Source: Tieghemiomyces parasiticus (Eukaryota; Kickxellomycota; Dimargaritomycetes; Dimargaritales; Dimargaritaceae). From it: a stretch of DNA of 51,566 nucleotides. Under the pieces are notes generated by a model. The model worked only from the letters and a program-made list of their open reading frames with translations. It was not told where the DNA came from and did no database searches. Position 1 is the stretch's first letter. Each line of letters begins with the position of its first letter. This document shows positions 30,284 to 41,017 of this stretch, one piece after another. Both the position numbers and the translations under genes were made by a program. Where the stretch lies: assembly GCA_027575765.1 (NCBI GenBank), contig JANBPT010000243.1, forward strand, positions 1 to 51,566, written 5' to 3'.

Positions 30284-31858
30284 CTTGGGCTAACCTCGGT
30301 AGGTTAGGGGGCGCTGGAGGCGAAGGGCCGAACTTGGAGGCTGAGCGCGCAGGGCAGCAATCTGAGTAATATGGGGGCTGGTTGAGATCGGAAGGTGGGC
30401 TGTCTAAACAACCGGCGGAAGGGCCAGATGACAGCGAGGAAGGGGTAGGGGATGGACTTGGCGCCAGTAGGGTAGGTACAAAGGCCGTGACGCAATGCGG
30501 ACGCGGCCGGATGAACTGCAGGTGAAACTACGGGGCGAAAACGATAACACGGTTAAACGCAAACTCGGAGGGGGGAAGGCGGCGAGCGAGCGTACCCGTG
30601 CGAGGGCGGGGCGGCGTCACTAAGTAGGCACGGAGAGGCTCTGATACCAACCAGCAGGCGGAAGCGGCGCGCTGGAGCGGGGAAGGGGCAGGCAGGGAGG
30701 GAGACGGAGGGCCGGAGTTATTCAAAGGGGAACGACGGGAGACTCCACCCAGGCCGCGCAGAATGCGAAGGGGCCTGGGGACTATCGACCGAGTGGCCAG
30801 CCCACAGCGCGGACGGGCGGGATAGGCATCCACCGGCCGACGCGCGGATCGCTCTCTGCGTCAACGCGTGCTGTACGGCCGGGTGAGTGGGCGGCGGGGA
30901 GGGGATCGGCGCCGCGACAGCTTGAGCCTACCGGCCGCGGTCGGCGTAGTGGCCCGACTGAAACCCACTTTGGCACTGTGGCCAATCGTCCAAAGCGGCC
31001 CACTTACTTCTGAGACGGAGGCGAGACACGCGGTGGATACGATTAGGGCGTCTGGGTTGTGGGAGGGGCACGTTGGCCAGCTAGGATTTCCGGTCGGGAG
31101 GCGGTGGCTATGCAGCAGAGGTGATAATACAAAGGGGCGGTTGCGTTTTAATTTAGGGGCCGCCGGTGGGGGCTCCGGTCGCATTATGTAGGGCCTGGCC
31201 TTCGCAACACCCAAGGAACTGGACGGCTGGCCAACAATGGCCACAATCGCAACAATACCCCGACATGCGACAAGTCGCGGCCAGCCGGCTAGCCGATTGT
31301 CTCCGGCCGGGAGTTGTACACGCCTAGTCAGTGCAACCAGAAACGGAACTAGAATAACTTCCACAGACCACCCTGCCTAGACACGACGGCTGTGTATCCT
31401 TTCATCCCCCCCAGGTTTTTCTGCTTGGATGCCGGTGCAACCGCCCACAAGAGCGAATCGCTGCACTCTCGCGGTGTTGACTATACCCCCCCCCCACAAG
31501 CTGATGCGGGCATTCTAAGCCTCCCTCCTAACACACTCGCTCAGTAGGCCGCCGCACGGTGTCAAAGGGACAGTAGGTCGCATGGCATGGGGGGGGGGGG
31601 TATGTCGCTCTTCTAGTCCTGCATGGCCAGTGAAACTCCACCCACCGTCCTTGTGGAGACGGGGGGCCCAATCCCCCTTCCCGGCTTTCAAGGGTTATCT
31701 TCCTCTTGCACACACGCGCAGTGGCCCTCGCCGCCCTCCACCGACCGGCGGATCCGCAAAGCCCTCCCCCCCCCTTCCCCATGCCATGGCCTGTCCTGTC
31801 CTGTCCTCGGTGAACCAGCCCCAACCCTTACGCTTCATTTCCTTTGATCTTTCCCATG
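30284..31858. other. Intergenic region, no gene recognised
   Basis: About 1.6 kb upstream of the syntaxin gene (-) and the next gene (+). It holds poly-C at about 31486-31495 and poly-G at 31589-31600. Overlapping open frames on both strands lack any motif. Confidence 0.45.
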
Positions 31859-32611
31859 GCCACCCGGTCCCCGTTCTCCTTGAATGGCTGTTCGCTGGGC
31901 TCGTTCGGCGACGGCTGCCCCGGGTCCACCGAGCGGGCGCGGCGGCCCAGTGCTGCCGACTCACTGCCCTCCCAATTCGCCAGGGCCGACCAAGGCAGCA
32001 GGTCATCCTGGGACACCCTCGCTCATGCCGCCGCCACCCACCCACAAACCTTCACCCCGTCACCCGCGGACCCCGCCCAACTCGACCGCACCCAAGCCTA
32101 TTTCCGCGCCCGCTCCCACCTGCCCTGGTCGACGACTCCCGCCACCCGCCACTCCGCCCCGACGGTACCGCCGCGGGAACCGGCGGCCCGGCGTCCTCCC
32201 GTTGACCGCGCCGAGTCACGGGCCAAGTCGCTATCCGGTTGCCACCCTCCACGCAGTCTTACCCGTCGACCGTCGTCCGGGGGTGCCGGTCTGCTCCGCC
32301 TGATGCCGGCCACCCTCATCCTACCCCGGCCGCTGTGCCAGGAACCGGCTACCGGGGCCCGATATTACCGCGTCGATACCGCCGTGCTCAACTTGTCCCG
32401 CCACCCCGTGCAATTGCGGGTCGTGCCCCGTTACCACGCTGCCGTTGTGTCCGGGGAAAGCCTTACCGTCGCTCCCGGCGGCCTGGCTGACTTGACCTGC
32501 GTTCTGGCCTTCGGCGCCAGCTTCTTCACCGTCCGTGGCCCTCACTCGGTCTCTGTCGACCTGGTTGTGGCTGGTCACCCTCGCGCCACTTTGCACCTTC
32601 GACTGCTTTGA
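31859..32611 (+). CDS. Hypothetical protein, possible Ig-like (ASH/MSP-type) C-terminal domain
   Basis: A 250-residue single-exon frame from the ATG at 31859 (MATRSPFSLNG); an ATG five codons upstream is also open. The first 150 residues are disordered, rich in Pro, Ser, Arg and Ala. The last 95 residues look folded, with alternating hydrophobic strands: RYYRVDTAVLNLSRHPVQLR, then LTVAPGGLADLTCVLAF, then VSVDLVVAGHPRATLHLRLL. Strand lengths and the Pro-Gly-Gly turn recall ASH/MSP or SPD-2-type immunoglobulin folds, but I cannot name a family. GC-rich codon use matches the neighbours, which supports a real gene. Confidence 0.55.
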   Translation, partial: ATRSPFSLNGCSLGSFGDGCPGSTERARRPSAADSLPSQFARADQGSRSSWDTLAHAAATHPQTFTPSPADPAQLDRTQAYFRARSHLPWSTTPATRHSAPTVPPREPAARRPPVDRAESRAKSLSGCHPPRSLTRRPSSGGAGLLRLMPATLILPRPLCQEPATGARYYRVDTAVLNLSRHPVQLRVVPRYHAAVVSGESLTVAPGGLADLTCVLAFGASFFTVRGPHSVSVDLVVAGHPRATLHLRLL

Positions 32612-33194
32612 ATCCCCCTTGCCCGTTCCGCAAACCACCTGTACAATAATTTACTCTAACCATCTCCCGAACCGATAGCCTCTCCTTCCCCCTCCCACTT
32701 CCATGTCATCTGCATTGTTGCATTGCTCGATACTTATCCGACCGTAAATAGATTATACTGGCTTTATACTTCATTTATTGGTGGCACTGACCAGAAACTA
32801 GCCAAAGGCTCCGGCGTTGGTATACACCACCGAGATAAGGCACCGCCCGCCACACCAGCCCGCTCTAAATTTTTTAAGGCTATCCGGTGGCAGCACGACG
32901 TATTGGTGTGTGTCTAGGCGCCCTGTTCAATGTCTTCGAGGGCACCCGAGCCCGAGTTTTGATTTAGTTGATGTACATTGTGGCAACTGCGGCTCAGTAG
33001 GACCTGGACCACAGACGCGCTCTTGCGAGCGGCGGGCTACTAGAGCATGTCCGCGCCTCCCATGCAACACCGCCAGCGGGGGAAGTGTCCCCAGATGGAA
33101 CTATCCCTCTCTCATAGCCGTGGTCAGCTGGCGGCCCACAGGCGGGCCCTGGACTACTACTTACCTACATTATAGAATGGTCTGCCCCGACAGG
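32612..33194. other. Intergenic region between convergent genes
   Basis: These 583 bp should hold the 3' UTRs of the hypothetical gene (+) and the CCCH gene (-). An A+T-rich patch lies at about 32640-32790. No gene is seen. Confidence 0.45.
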
Positions 33195-34540
33195 TCAGCC
33201 TTCCTCGGAATCACTCTCTACTAAGGGGATGAAATTCGAGTCGACTGTGGAGGAAAGCTCGGCGGTGCCGATGGCGGAGTGATCGAAAGCTTGCTCCGTT
33301 GCGGTTTCGTCGGTTTCCAGGCCGTCCAGCACTTCCATGTACCGTCGCGCTTTCGGCGGTGGCGGCGCCACAAGCCTCGCGGTGGGTGGTCGCGGGGTCG
33401 GTCGGGCAGCCGGACCCGACGTCGCTCGCGGGGTGCGGGCCGGGACGTGGGTCAATTTGCACTTGGGCCGGGTACACTCACCCGTTTCGTGGAACGCCGG
33501 ACATTCATACACGTGGCGCTGGGGACAGTCACGGCCCTGCGCGCAGAAGCCGTCGTATGCGAAGGGCCGGCAGATAGGTGCGCTGGCGGCCATCTTGATG
33601 TGAAGGTACGGACAGTTATCCCGGTCGCACGCGCCGTGCTGGAAATGGTGGCACAAGGGTATCCGCTCGGGGCTGAGGTCATGGGAAAAGAGGCAGTCTG
33701 TATCTGTGCAGGCCCCGCGTAGGAATCGGCTGCAGATGGCTACGCGGGCCGGGTCATGAAGGTAGGGGCAGGCCGATCCAGCGTTGCACCGCCCGAATCG
33801 GTTGTAAAACGTACAGTGGCGGGTGGTGAGGCGCCGGTGGGGGGCTCGGGGCGGTCCAAGGGGTCGTCCTAAGAGCGTCTTGCGGATCAGGCTGCGGCGG
33901 CTGGTACGGGTAAATTCCCGCTTCTGGAGGTCTGTCGAAGAGGATCCGGCGGTCGGGGTAGTCGTCTGGCGGACCAATTTGTAACCGGTACGGTCGACCG
34001 TATAGATCCGGGACCCGACCCGGAGTTCCCGGCGGCGTCCAGCCAGCATTGGTATGGCGGGGCGGGGCGGGGCAGAAGAAGGTCGCCGCCTAGTGGCCAA
34101 GGGGTCAGCGAGGGCGGGAAGGTAAAGATCATCGGAAGTGTTAGTCTGTGGTGTTTAATCCTGTGAAGGGGAGGGGATCAGCACTGACGCCTTAGTATGC
34201 TCAATAGAGGTATAGAAAAAGGCTCTTACCGGGAGTGGGGGGTATTGATGAGGCGCAGGTTCCGCGAGGGCCGGCGGGTAGAAGCGGTTGTGCCGGTTGC
34301 GAGCCGGGGGGTGCGGTTGTCCAGTGTCAGATGCCGGGACGCACGCGGCTGGCACATCGGTGGCCGCGCGTACAAAGCGCCTGCGGGTTGCCGGGGGGCG
34401 CTGGGAAAGGGTGTGGTGGTACGGGGGATTGGGCGCGGCACTTGTCGCATGCAGGCCGGGGGTATGGCCGTAACGGTCTGAGTAGACTCGGGCGGTGGTG
34501 GGGCAGGCGGGGTGTTGGGCCGCCAGACCAGATTACGCAT
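33195..34540 (-). CDS. Five-CCCH zinc-finger protein (ZC3H3/Red5-like), 2 exons
   Basis: Exons 34540-34230 and 34089-33195 with a 140-bp GT-AG intron give about 401 residues. The N-terminal 190 residues are Pro/Arg-rich and begin MRNLVWRPN. Five tandem CCCH fingers follow at about 196-318: CTFYNRFGRCNAGSACPYLH (CX8CX5CX3H), CSRFLRGACTDTDCLFSH, CHHFQHGACDRDNCPYLH, CRPFAYDGFCAQGRDCPQRH and CPAFHETGECTRPKCKLTH. Five fingers in a row with a FLRGxC second finger and CKLTH at the end is the ZC3H3 family layout; members act in nuclear mRNA processing and export or decay. CPSF30/Yth1 also has five fingers but with different spacing and content. The tail is acidic. The start is uncertain, since the same frame stays open upstream with a Met near 34672. 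Confidence 0.8.
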
Positions 34541-35643
34541 GGGCCGCGTGGGGGCCGGCGGACGTGGCGAGGGGCGGACAGGTGGCCCAGCGATAGCAGA
34601 CGGAGGCCGCGCAGCGCTACTTACCCAAACGCGGTGGCGTGTGGGTGGGCGCGCGGGGATATAGTAGACCATGTGAAGCGTGGCCAGGCGTGGCGGGGGA
34701 GAATAGGACAATGTGCCGTGAAGAGTGATCCAGGAAAGCAATCCACCGGTGGGCTACGCAGTGATGTCGGCCAAGAAAGAGATAGTCCAATGCAGAGTTG
34801 AAGTAAAAAAAGCAAAAACGTGGCGAGAGCGATGAGGGGCATGAAGGCAATGTTTGCAAATGGGGGGGGGGGGGCGCTGGCCCCTTTACCCCCCGCGGCC
34901 TTTAGGCTTTTCATTGGCAAGCATCCCGGGAAATACGCAGGGGCTGCGGGTAGCCTACGGCGCCAGGCCGACAGTGGGCGGCAGGGGCTTCGACTGGTGT
35001 CCTCGGAATCCTTTGCCATGTAAGCCTTGACAAAGGGATTATACAACTGACACGGCGTCCTCGGACCTAGCTGCCGAGTCGGCCGTTCCAGGGTTAGGCA
35101 AGGGCCCCCGTTGGTCTCGACGAGCATAGTCACGTCAAATCGCCTTCAAGTCTGCCTGCGTCCGTGCATGGCTCCTGGCATGGATGGTTTGGGCCGCCAG
35201 CTGGTACCATCGCTCAGAGTTGTCCTGGTGGGCCGCGTAGGTACAAAGCAACGGCACTAGTGGCAAGGGTGGCTACTTCACCCCTCACTCCGATCTGCAT
35301 CGTTGACCCGCAGTGGTTGTCTCCGTCATCTAAGGTCAGGAGACGGTCGATTACTCCTCCACCCACACGCCATTTTCTCCCTCACCTGTTTCCTGGCGGA
35401 TGGCGTCCGGGCTAATGGTCCGACGCATATGTCCTGTCGTCCCCCCTTAACCCCTCTCCGCCCAACCGAAACCCCCCCCCCCCACCTGCCCATTCCCTGT
35501 TAGCCTTACCGCATAAAAGTACACGTCTTTAACCTGCCATCTTCGCGTCACACCACCGACTCGTGCGTAACTCATCACAATCACCCACAATTGCCCTTCC
35601 CGCCTGCCCTCCTCTTCTTGCATCCGTCCTGCCCGCCACGCTC
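34541..35643. other. Divergent intergenic region, no gene recognised
   Basis: About 1.1 kb between the CCCH gene (-) and the ML-domain gene (+). It has poly-G (13 nt) at about 34862-34874 and poly-C (12 nt) at about 35472-35483. A TATA-like CATAAAAG near 35511-35518 lies about 130 bp upstream of the next ATG. An open frame at 34621-35133 (-) has a hydrophobic patch but no family mark. Confidence 0.45.
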
Positions 35644-36342
35644 ATGCAGACCTCTCTCCTCGCCGTCGCCCTGGTGGCCCTGGCCTCCTCGGCTCTCACT
35701 AATGCCCGCTTTGCCGCTGTCGCAGACCTTGACCCCGCTTCCCGTTGGCACCTCCCCCTAGGCGGTTCGCTCGACTCGCTGGCCCCGCCACCGCTGGGCA
35801 AACCGCTGGGCAAACCGCTGGGCAAGTCCCTCTACTACTGCGGCAACCCGGATGAGGATCTCGTGACCGTCTCTTCCGTCAACCTGACACCCGACCCGCC
35901 GCACAAGGGCCAGACCCTGCACATCGAGGCCTCGGGCCTCGTGAAGCAGACGGTGACCAACGGCAGCTACGTTGACGTAACCGTCAAGTACGGCTTTATC
36001 AAGCTGCTCACTCGGCGCTTCGACCTATGTGACTACCTGGACCAGGTGGGCCACGCCTGCCCCGTGCCCCCCGGCGTCGTGTCCATCACCAAGGAAGTCG
36101 ACTTGCCCAAGGAAATCCCCAGAGTAGGTTATGCCCCCCCCCCTTCCACACACGCTGCCCGCCGCGGCCATTCTAGCCCTCCTGCCCAGTGACTAACCCC
36201 CGCCCCCATCTTCATTCTTTAACCCTCTCCCACTTCTCCCATCCAGGGGCGCTACACCGTCAATGCCGTGGCCCGCCTGCCCGACGACGGCGACGATACC
36301 GGTGCCCAGCTTACTTGCCTGAACGCCCTCGTGCGGTTCTGA
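35644..36342 (+). CDS. Secreted/vacuolar ML-domain lipid-transfer protein (NPC2 / PG-PI-TP type)
   Basis: A 191-residue protein from exons 35644-36123 and 36247-36342 (123-bp intron). It begins with a signal peptide (MQTSLLAVALVALASSALT). After a short spacer with three LGKP/S units it enters an ML (MD-2-related lipid recognition) domain: YYCGNPDEDLVTVSSVNLTP, PHKGQTLHIEASG, VDVTVKYGFIKLL, then a Cys-containing loop (FDLCDYLDQVGHACPVPPG) and, from exon 2, GRYTVNAVARL and LTCLNALVRF. The paired cysteines and the pattern fit fungal phosphatidylglycerol/phosphatidylinositol transfer proteins and NPC2, which bind sterols or phospholipids in the vacuole or outside the cell. The ATG chosen is the one that starts the signal peptide; the frame is open further upstream. 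Confidence 0.92.
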
Positions 36343-36858
36343 GGCCTGCGTGTCCACTGCGCGGTGCGGATACCAACCATCCCTAGCCCTCCCACCTCCT
36401 TACTGTAATGTAGTTTCGTTTACTTTTCATCACCACCGCCACCTTCAGCGTGGGTGATCCTGTTATTCCCTATAAACTTATATGAAAGAGCCGATAAGCG
36501 TCCCCCCCCCTGGTTGGATCCTGCTAGCCACCCCCCCCCCCCACTATTGGCGAAGCATATGGTATGGGTGGCCTGCCCGCCAAGGATCCGCTGGAAGCGT
36601 AATCATAGCCCCTGACTCCGTCCTACCTGCCGCAGTCGCAACCGTCAAATCCGGGCTGCTATGGTCCACCGAATCCTCTCATAGCACATTCCCTACGCTC
36701 GAGTAGCATACAGCCCTGTTACCAGGTTTTCACTTTCAGGGCATTTTCTGCCCTTACCACCTCTTCCGACCCATCACTGTGGCGATGTCACCTCGGCCTT
36801 TTGTTGAATATTTTCCACTTCCTTTCCCAACGACCTCTGCACCCGCTAGTTTTTGCCC
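36343..36858. other. Intergenic region with C-runs
   Basis: These 516 bp lie between two + strand genes. Runs of C occur at about 36502-36510 and 36531-36542. The promoter of the FIRRM-like gene should lie here; no clear TATA element is seen. Confidence 0.5.
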
Positions 36859-39800
36859 ATGACCGTACGTGATTCGACGGCTGTGCCCGTCGAATGGAGA
36901 ACCCTCGACGCTGACGGCCGGGCCCGCGTTCTAGCCGACGTGGTGCACGTCCTACCGAACACGGTTGGCACTGCTGTGCCGGGGCCCTGGTTCGATTGGT
37001 TTAGTACGGTTTTTGCTTCACCAGCGGATCTGCCACCTCTGTCGCTACACCCAGATGCCGCCTGCCGCTTTGTCGATGCATACTTGGCTTTGGCGACCCA
37101 AGCTTATGCGTCGGGCCTGGTTAGCGATAGCGTCCCCACCGCTCTCTACGCTGCCACTCATTTCCTTCGGGCCCTCCCGCGTCTGGCCCTACCGCCGGCC
37201 GCCGGCGACGACGCCTGGGAAACCACCGCTGTCCGCTACGCCTCCGGCGTGGTATCCCTCGCCACCACTCGCCCGGCCGACTTCAAGGCCCTCGGGGTCG
37301 CGGTGCGCGTTGTCATAACGCTGGGCCTGGCCTGGCCCACCCCGACCTTTGACCAGGCCTTACCAGCTGCTTCACTGCTTACCCTGATCCGCCACATTAG
37401 CCAGCGTCGCACCCGCGAACTACTGGCCACGGCGGTAGACGCCGGTGCCGTTGCGCACTTCATCAAGGTCATCAGTTCACTGGTTACCGCCGCTAGCCGG
37501 CTAGTTGGTCGGTTCCGGGATCGGTGGGTCGGCCTTCCTGCCCTGCCGGCCTTGGTCGACCTGCTCGCTCACTTTACCGCTCTCGCCGACATCTCCGCGT
37601 GGCGAACTTGGGGACTCGGTGCGCTACTGGCTACTGCCGTCAACGCCGGGTTGCAGACGCCCGTGGCCGAGCTGGTCCGCACTGGCTTCGCTCCTGGTGC
37701 CGGTACCCACGCCGTCTGGCGCGCGGTAATGTCCATTGTGCCCCCTCATTATCCCAGGACCGAGGACGACACGAGAGAAGGGCCCTGGGCCTACTTCCTG
37801 CTTCGCCAGGCGGTCCTGACCACCGTCCCCCCACCGCCCGACGAACCATTCCCGCTGATCGACCACCTCTTGACCCTCGACCGTGTGACCAACTACCAGA
37901 GTTCTGATGACGCCTACGTTACCCTTCTGGCCGAGCTCGATGGTGCGGGCGTCGGTCCGCTTGAAAATATCCTGGCCGTCGTTCTGGCGTCTTCGGGACC
38001 CGCTGGGTGCGCGGCCGCCGACCTTTTGGTTCTGGCCGCGGCCCGGCAGCCGGTGGATCAGGTGCTAGCGACCGTGGACGGTCTGCTCGATGTCGTCGAC
38101 GCCCTTGGCCCGGCAGCCCCGGCTCTCACTGACCGTCTCGGGACGGTGATACGTTCACACCTCCTTGTCCTGACCCCCTCCGCTGCCGCAGAATACACCG
38201 ACCGCGTCTATGCGACCCGGTTGCCTGCGCGGTCCACCGCTGCCCTCCTGCGCACTTCTCCCGTCGTACACGACTTGCTACCTTTCGCCTCCCCGCGATT
38301 GCACCAGGTAAGTATTCTTTCCCTCCCCCCTTCCCAAAAAATGCTGTCGGCGGGTTAAAGCTCCTCATCATGGAGACCGACTAATGTGCCTCTCCTATCC
38401 CACCCATTGGCACATCCCCTTTGATGTCACTCAACCGATTATAGTCAGCGGAGGGCACGGTCAGCTGGCTATTGAGCACGATCCAACGTCTGCTGCGTAC
38501 TCATCAAGCGTTTCCGTCGGCAGTGGAGCAGTGGGCGGCCCTACGCGTTCCTGCAGCGCACCTAGTTCGTCTCCTGTCCGCTCTTGACCCTTCGACCCAC
38601 AATGACCCGGCCCAGCGGCGTGCCGTCCTCGCTGTGGTGGCCGAAACACTGTCCACCCTAGACCGGTCACGCGGCAACCCCAGTAAACCTTTACCTCTGA
38701 ATCCGGTACGTGCCTGGGAGTCGATGGCCTTGCCTCCTACCCTGAGGCCCCCCAATCTCTACAACGCTCCACGATTTCCCTCCTGTTTTACTACTTCCCA
38801 CCCTTGTCAATATCGGCGGTAACTGCGGGCAGGAACCGGACCTGCGACTAATCCTAACCTTTTTGCTTCCGTTTCCTCCCCCCTAGTCGATCGCCGAAGT
38901 TCTAGAAATTATCTTCACCTTGGGTACCTCCACTCTACCCGCGCCGATTGATGCGGTGCTACCGGTAAGCGGTCCTTCAGGTGGCATCTCGTCCTCCCCC
39001 CTTTCCGCCGTAAAGACCGCGTCCCTCGCTGGAACTTCCATCCTTAACCCTAACCCCCCCACTTTTTCACCTTGTTTACTACCCCGCCTAATGTTTGCCA
39101 TTCTCAGGTCATGGCGAGCGTCGAAAAGCTGCTTACTCCACTGCCACCCCTTACCTCTCCGTTTCCTTTTGTCGCTGTCCTGGCTCTAGCTGGGGCCTGC
39201 TCGGGTGTCTCCGCCCCAGACCCACCATCTAAGGTCAGTTCACTCCGTTGCAATTGCGCGTCGCGAAAAGGCAGTCGCGACAAGGCCTCACCGTGTACCA
39301 GGGTATCCATTACTCGGGCAAACTAACCCGCCCCTCTTTTCTTAAACTCCGTGGGCACCGGCCACACCCTAAAACTCCATTCTTCCTCAATAGGACGCCT
39401 TGGGCCGCCACTTGGCAGCCGTTTTCCACGCGGGTGCAGAGACCCACACCTGGGTTGTGGTCCAGGAATGTCTGACCCAGCTGGTAAGGCCAGCCTCTTT
39501 GTACCCCCCCCCGCCGACCATACTATGCGATCTATGATCTGGAGACGCGGTCGTTGTTTTTCCTGCCTGCATTCTTAAATCTCCTCCCGCCCTTTGCGGC
39601 CCCATATTTCCATTTTATTGATCTGGCACCTCCCCCCTCTCCCCTCGTCACTGGATAACATTCCTCTATCCCCAATTTACAGGTTCACTTTGCCACTAGT
39701 GCCGTCCAAGTCGATCTGCTCGAACTGATAATCCCCGACTCGTTGCAGGAAGACCTTATGCGCTACATTGATGCGGGTCCACCCCCTAGCGGAAACGAGG

Positions 39801-40269
39801 TAAGCCAGTGGTAGACTACAGTAATTTCTGCCATAGGGCGGGACTATACTGGCGCGCACTGCTTTCCTAACTCACCCTCTGCGACTCTGTGTACTGGGCA
39901 CCCGTCCACTCCCCTATTTTTCAGCCTACCGCCGAAACGTTTTACCAGCGTGCCTTGCACTATTCCATCCACGGGACCGAGACAGTACGGGCAAGTCGGT
40001 CGTCGCGGTGCAATCTAATTGAAACGGCCGAGGCACGCGCATCGTGCGCCGCTCCCGCCAACCCAAATTCACATGACGAACTTCGGGACCGGGTGCGCCA
40101 CTACCTCGTGGGGACCCGTCACGATCCGTCGGCTCACGCCGCTAATTTGGCCGTAGTACAAACCTACCTCAGCCAGCTGCATGGAGACGGGGCTCGGTTC
40201 GAGCCGCAGGTTCGGCAAATCCTGACCCAAATTAATGGAACGATGGACGCTCTACTTCACACACAATAG
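36859..40269 (+). CDS. FIRRM: FIRRM/FLIP (C1orf112, DUF4487)-like protein, 7 exons
   Basis: Exons 36859-38307, 38445-38705, 38887-38964, 39108-39233, 39394-39483, 39683-39799 and 39925-40269 join to about 821 residues; human FIRRM is about 850. All six introns (125-199 bp) are phase 0 with GT-AG ends. The protein is alpha-helical and repeat-like with no enzyme motif. The clearest match is late: GRHLAAVFHAGAETHTWVV, QECLTQLVHFATSAVQVDLL and PDSLQEDLMRYI parallel the conserved segment of FIRRM that ends in SFLEK. A helical C-terminal tail (PQVRQILTQINGTMDALL) also fits. FIRRM binds the AAA ATPase FIGNL1 and controls RAD51 removal and crossovers in animals and plants. The gene structure is firm; the family name rests on remembered sequence. 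The alternative is an unrelated helical-repeat protein. Confidence 0.65.
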
Positions 40270-41017
40270 AATGGGCTGCTTACCGTCCTGGTCGACGAGC
40301 CACATCCCTACACTGTACTAGAGACGACCTAGCGTTGCAGGTAATGGCTTCTTAAGGTTAAAAGGGCACGGGATGCCCGAGCCTCGGGTCATGCGGGCGG
40401 ACTAACATGGAACCAACCTACTCTTGCTCCCAAAGGGTTATCATGTGCTGTCATTCTTCGCTCTTTCCTTTTCACACTACGAATGGGAACGATTGTACGG
40501 TTGTGCGTCCCGTACATTCTTTGTTCTTCAACAATCGTCAAGGTTATTGGGCACGGCCAAGTGAGCGGTTTCCCGGTGTCAACCACGGATAGCCTGTCTA
40601 TGTTTAGACCATTTCGTTCAGCCTCGGCTTTTAGCATTGACTTGGAGGGAAAACTCCCACATTGCTTACCGCTGATTAAGGCCCCGTCCATCAATTGCCC
40701 CACCTTTCTTTCCCAATACTCCTGATTATCTAACCTTGTACTCCAGTGTAGATCCTTACGGTCCTTTCCCCCCCCCCACTAGGCCCACCTTGCCTCCGAC
40801 ACCAGTCTGGCACCCCCTCCTTCACAATTAAATACACTACGCTAAATTTAGTACCAATGAGCATACCATTCTACGCTGACCGCCCGGTCTTCGCCATTCC
40901 CCGTAAAGGTTGTCTCGGCAGATATCTAACGTGAAGCTTTATATACATTGTGAGCGTTCGTAATCGACGGTCCATGCACCACCGCCCTATATCCTTCCAA
41001 TAAGTTGTAAGCGAACC
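40270..41017. other. Convergent intergenic region
   Basis: These 748 bp lie between the stop codons of the FIRRM-like and oligopeptidase-like genes. No gene or RNA is recognised. Confidence 0.45.

Noticed and set aside
34621..35133. 170-codon open frame with a hydrophobic patch (-)
   Set aside because: No family mark, poor start context, and poly-C within the frame; likely chance in GC-rich DNA.
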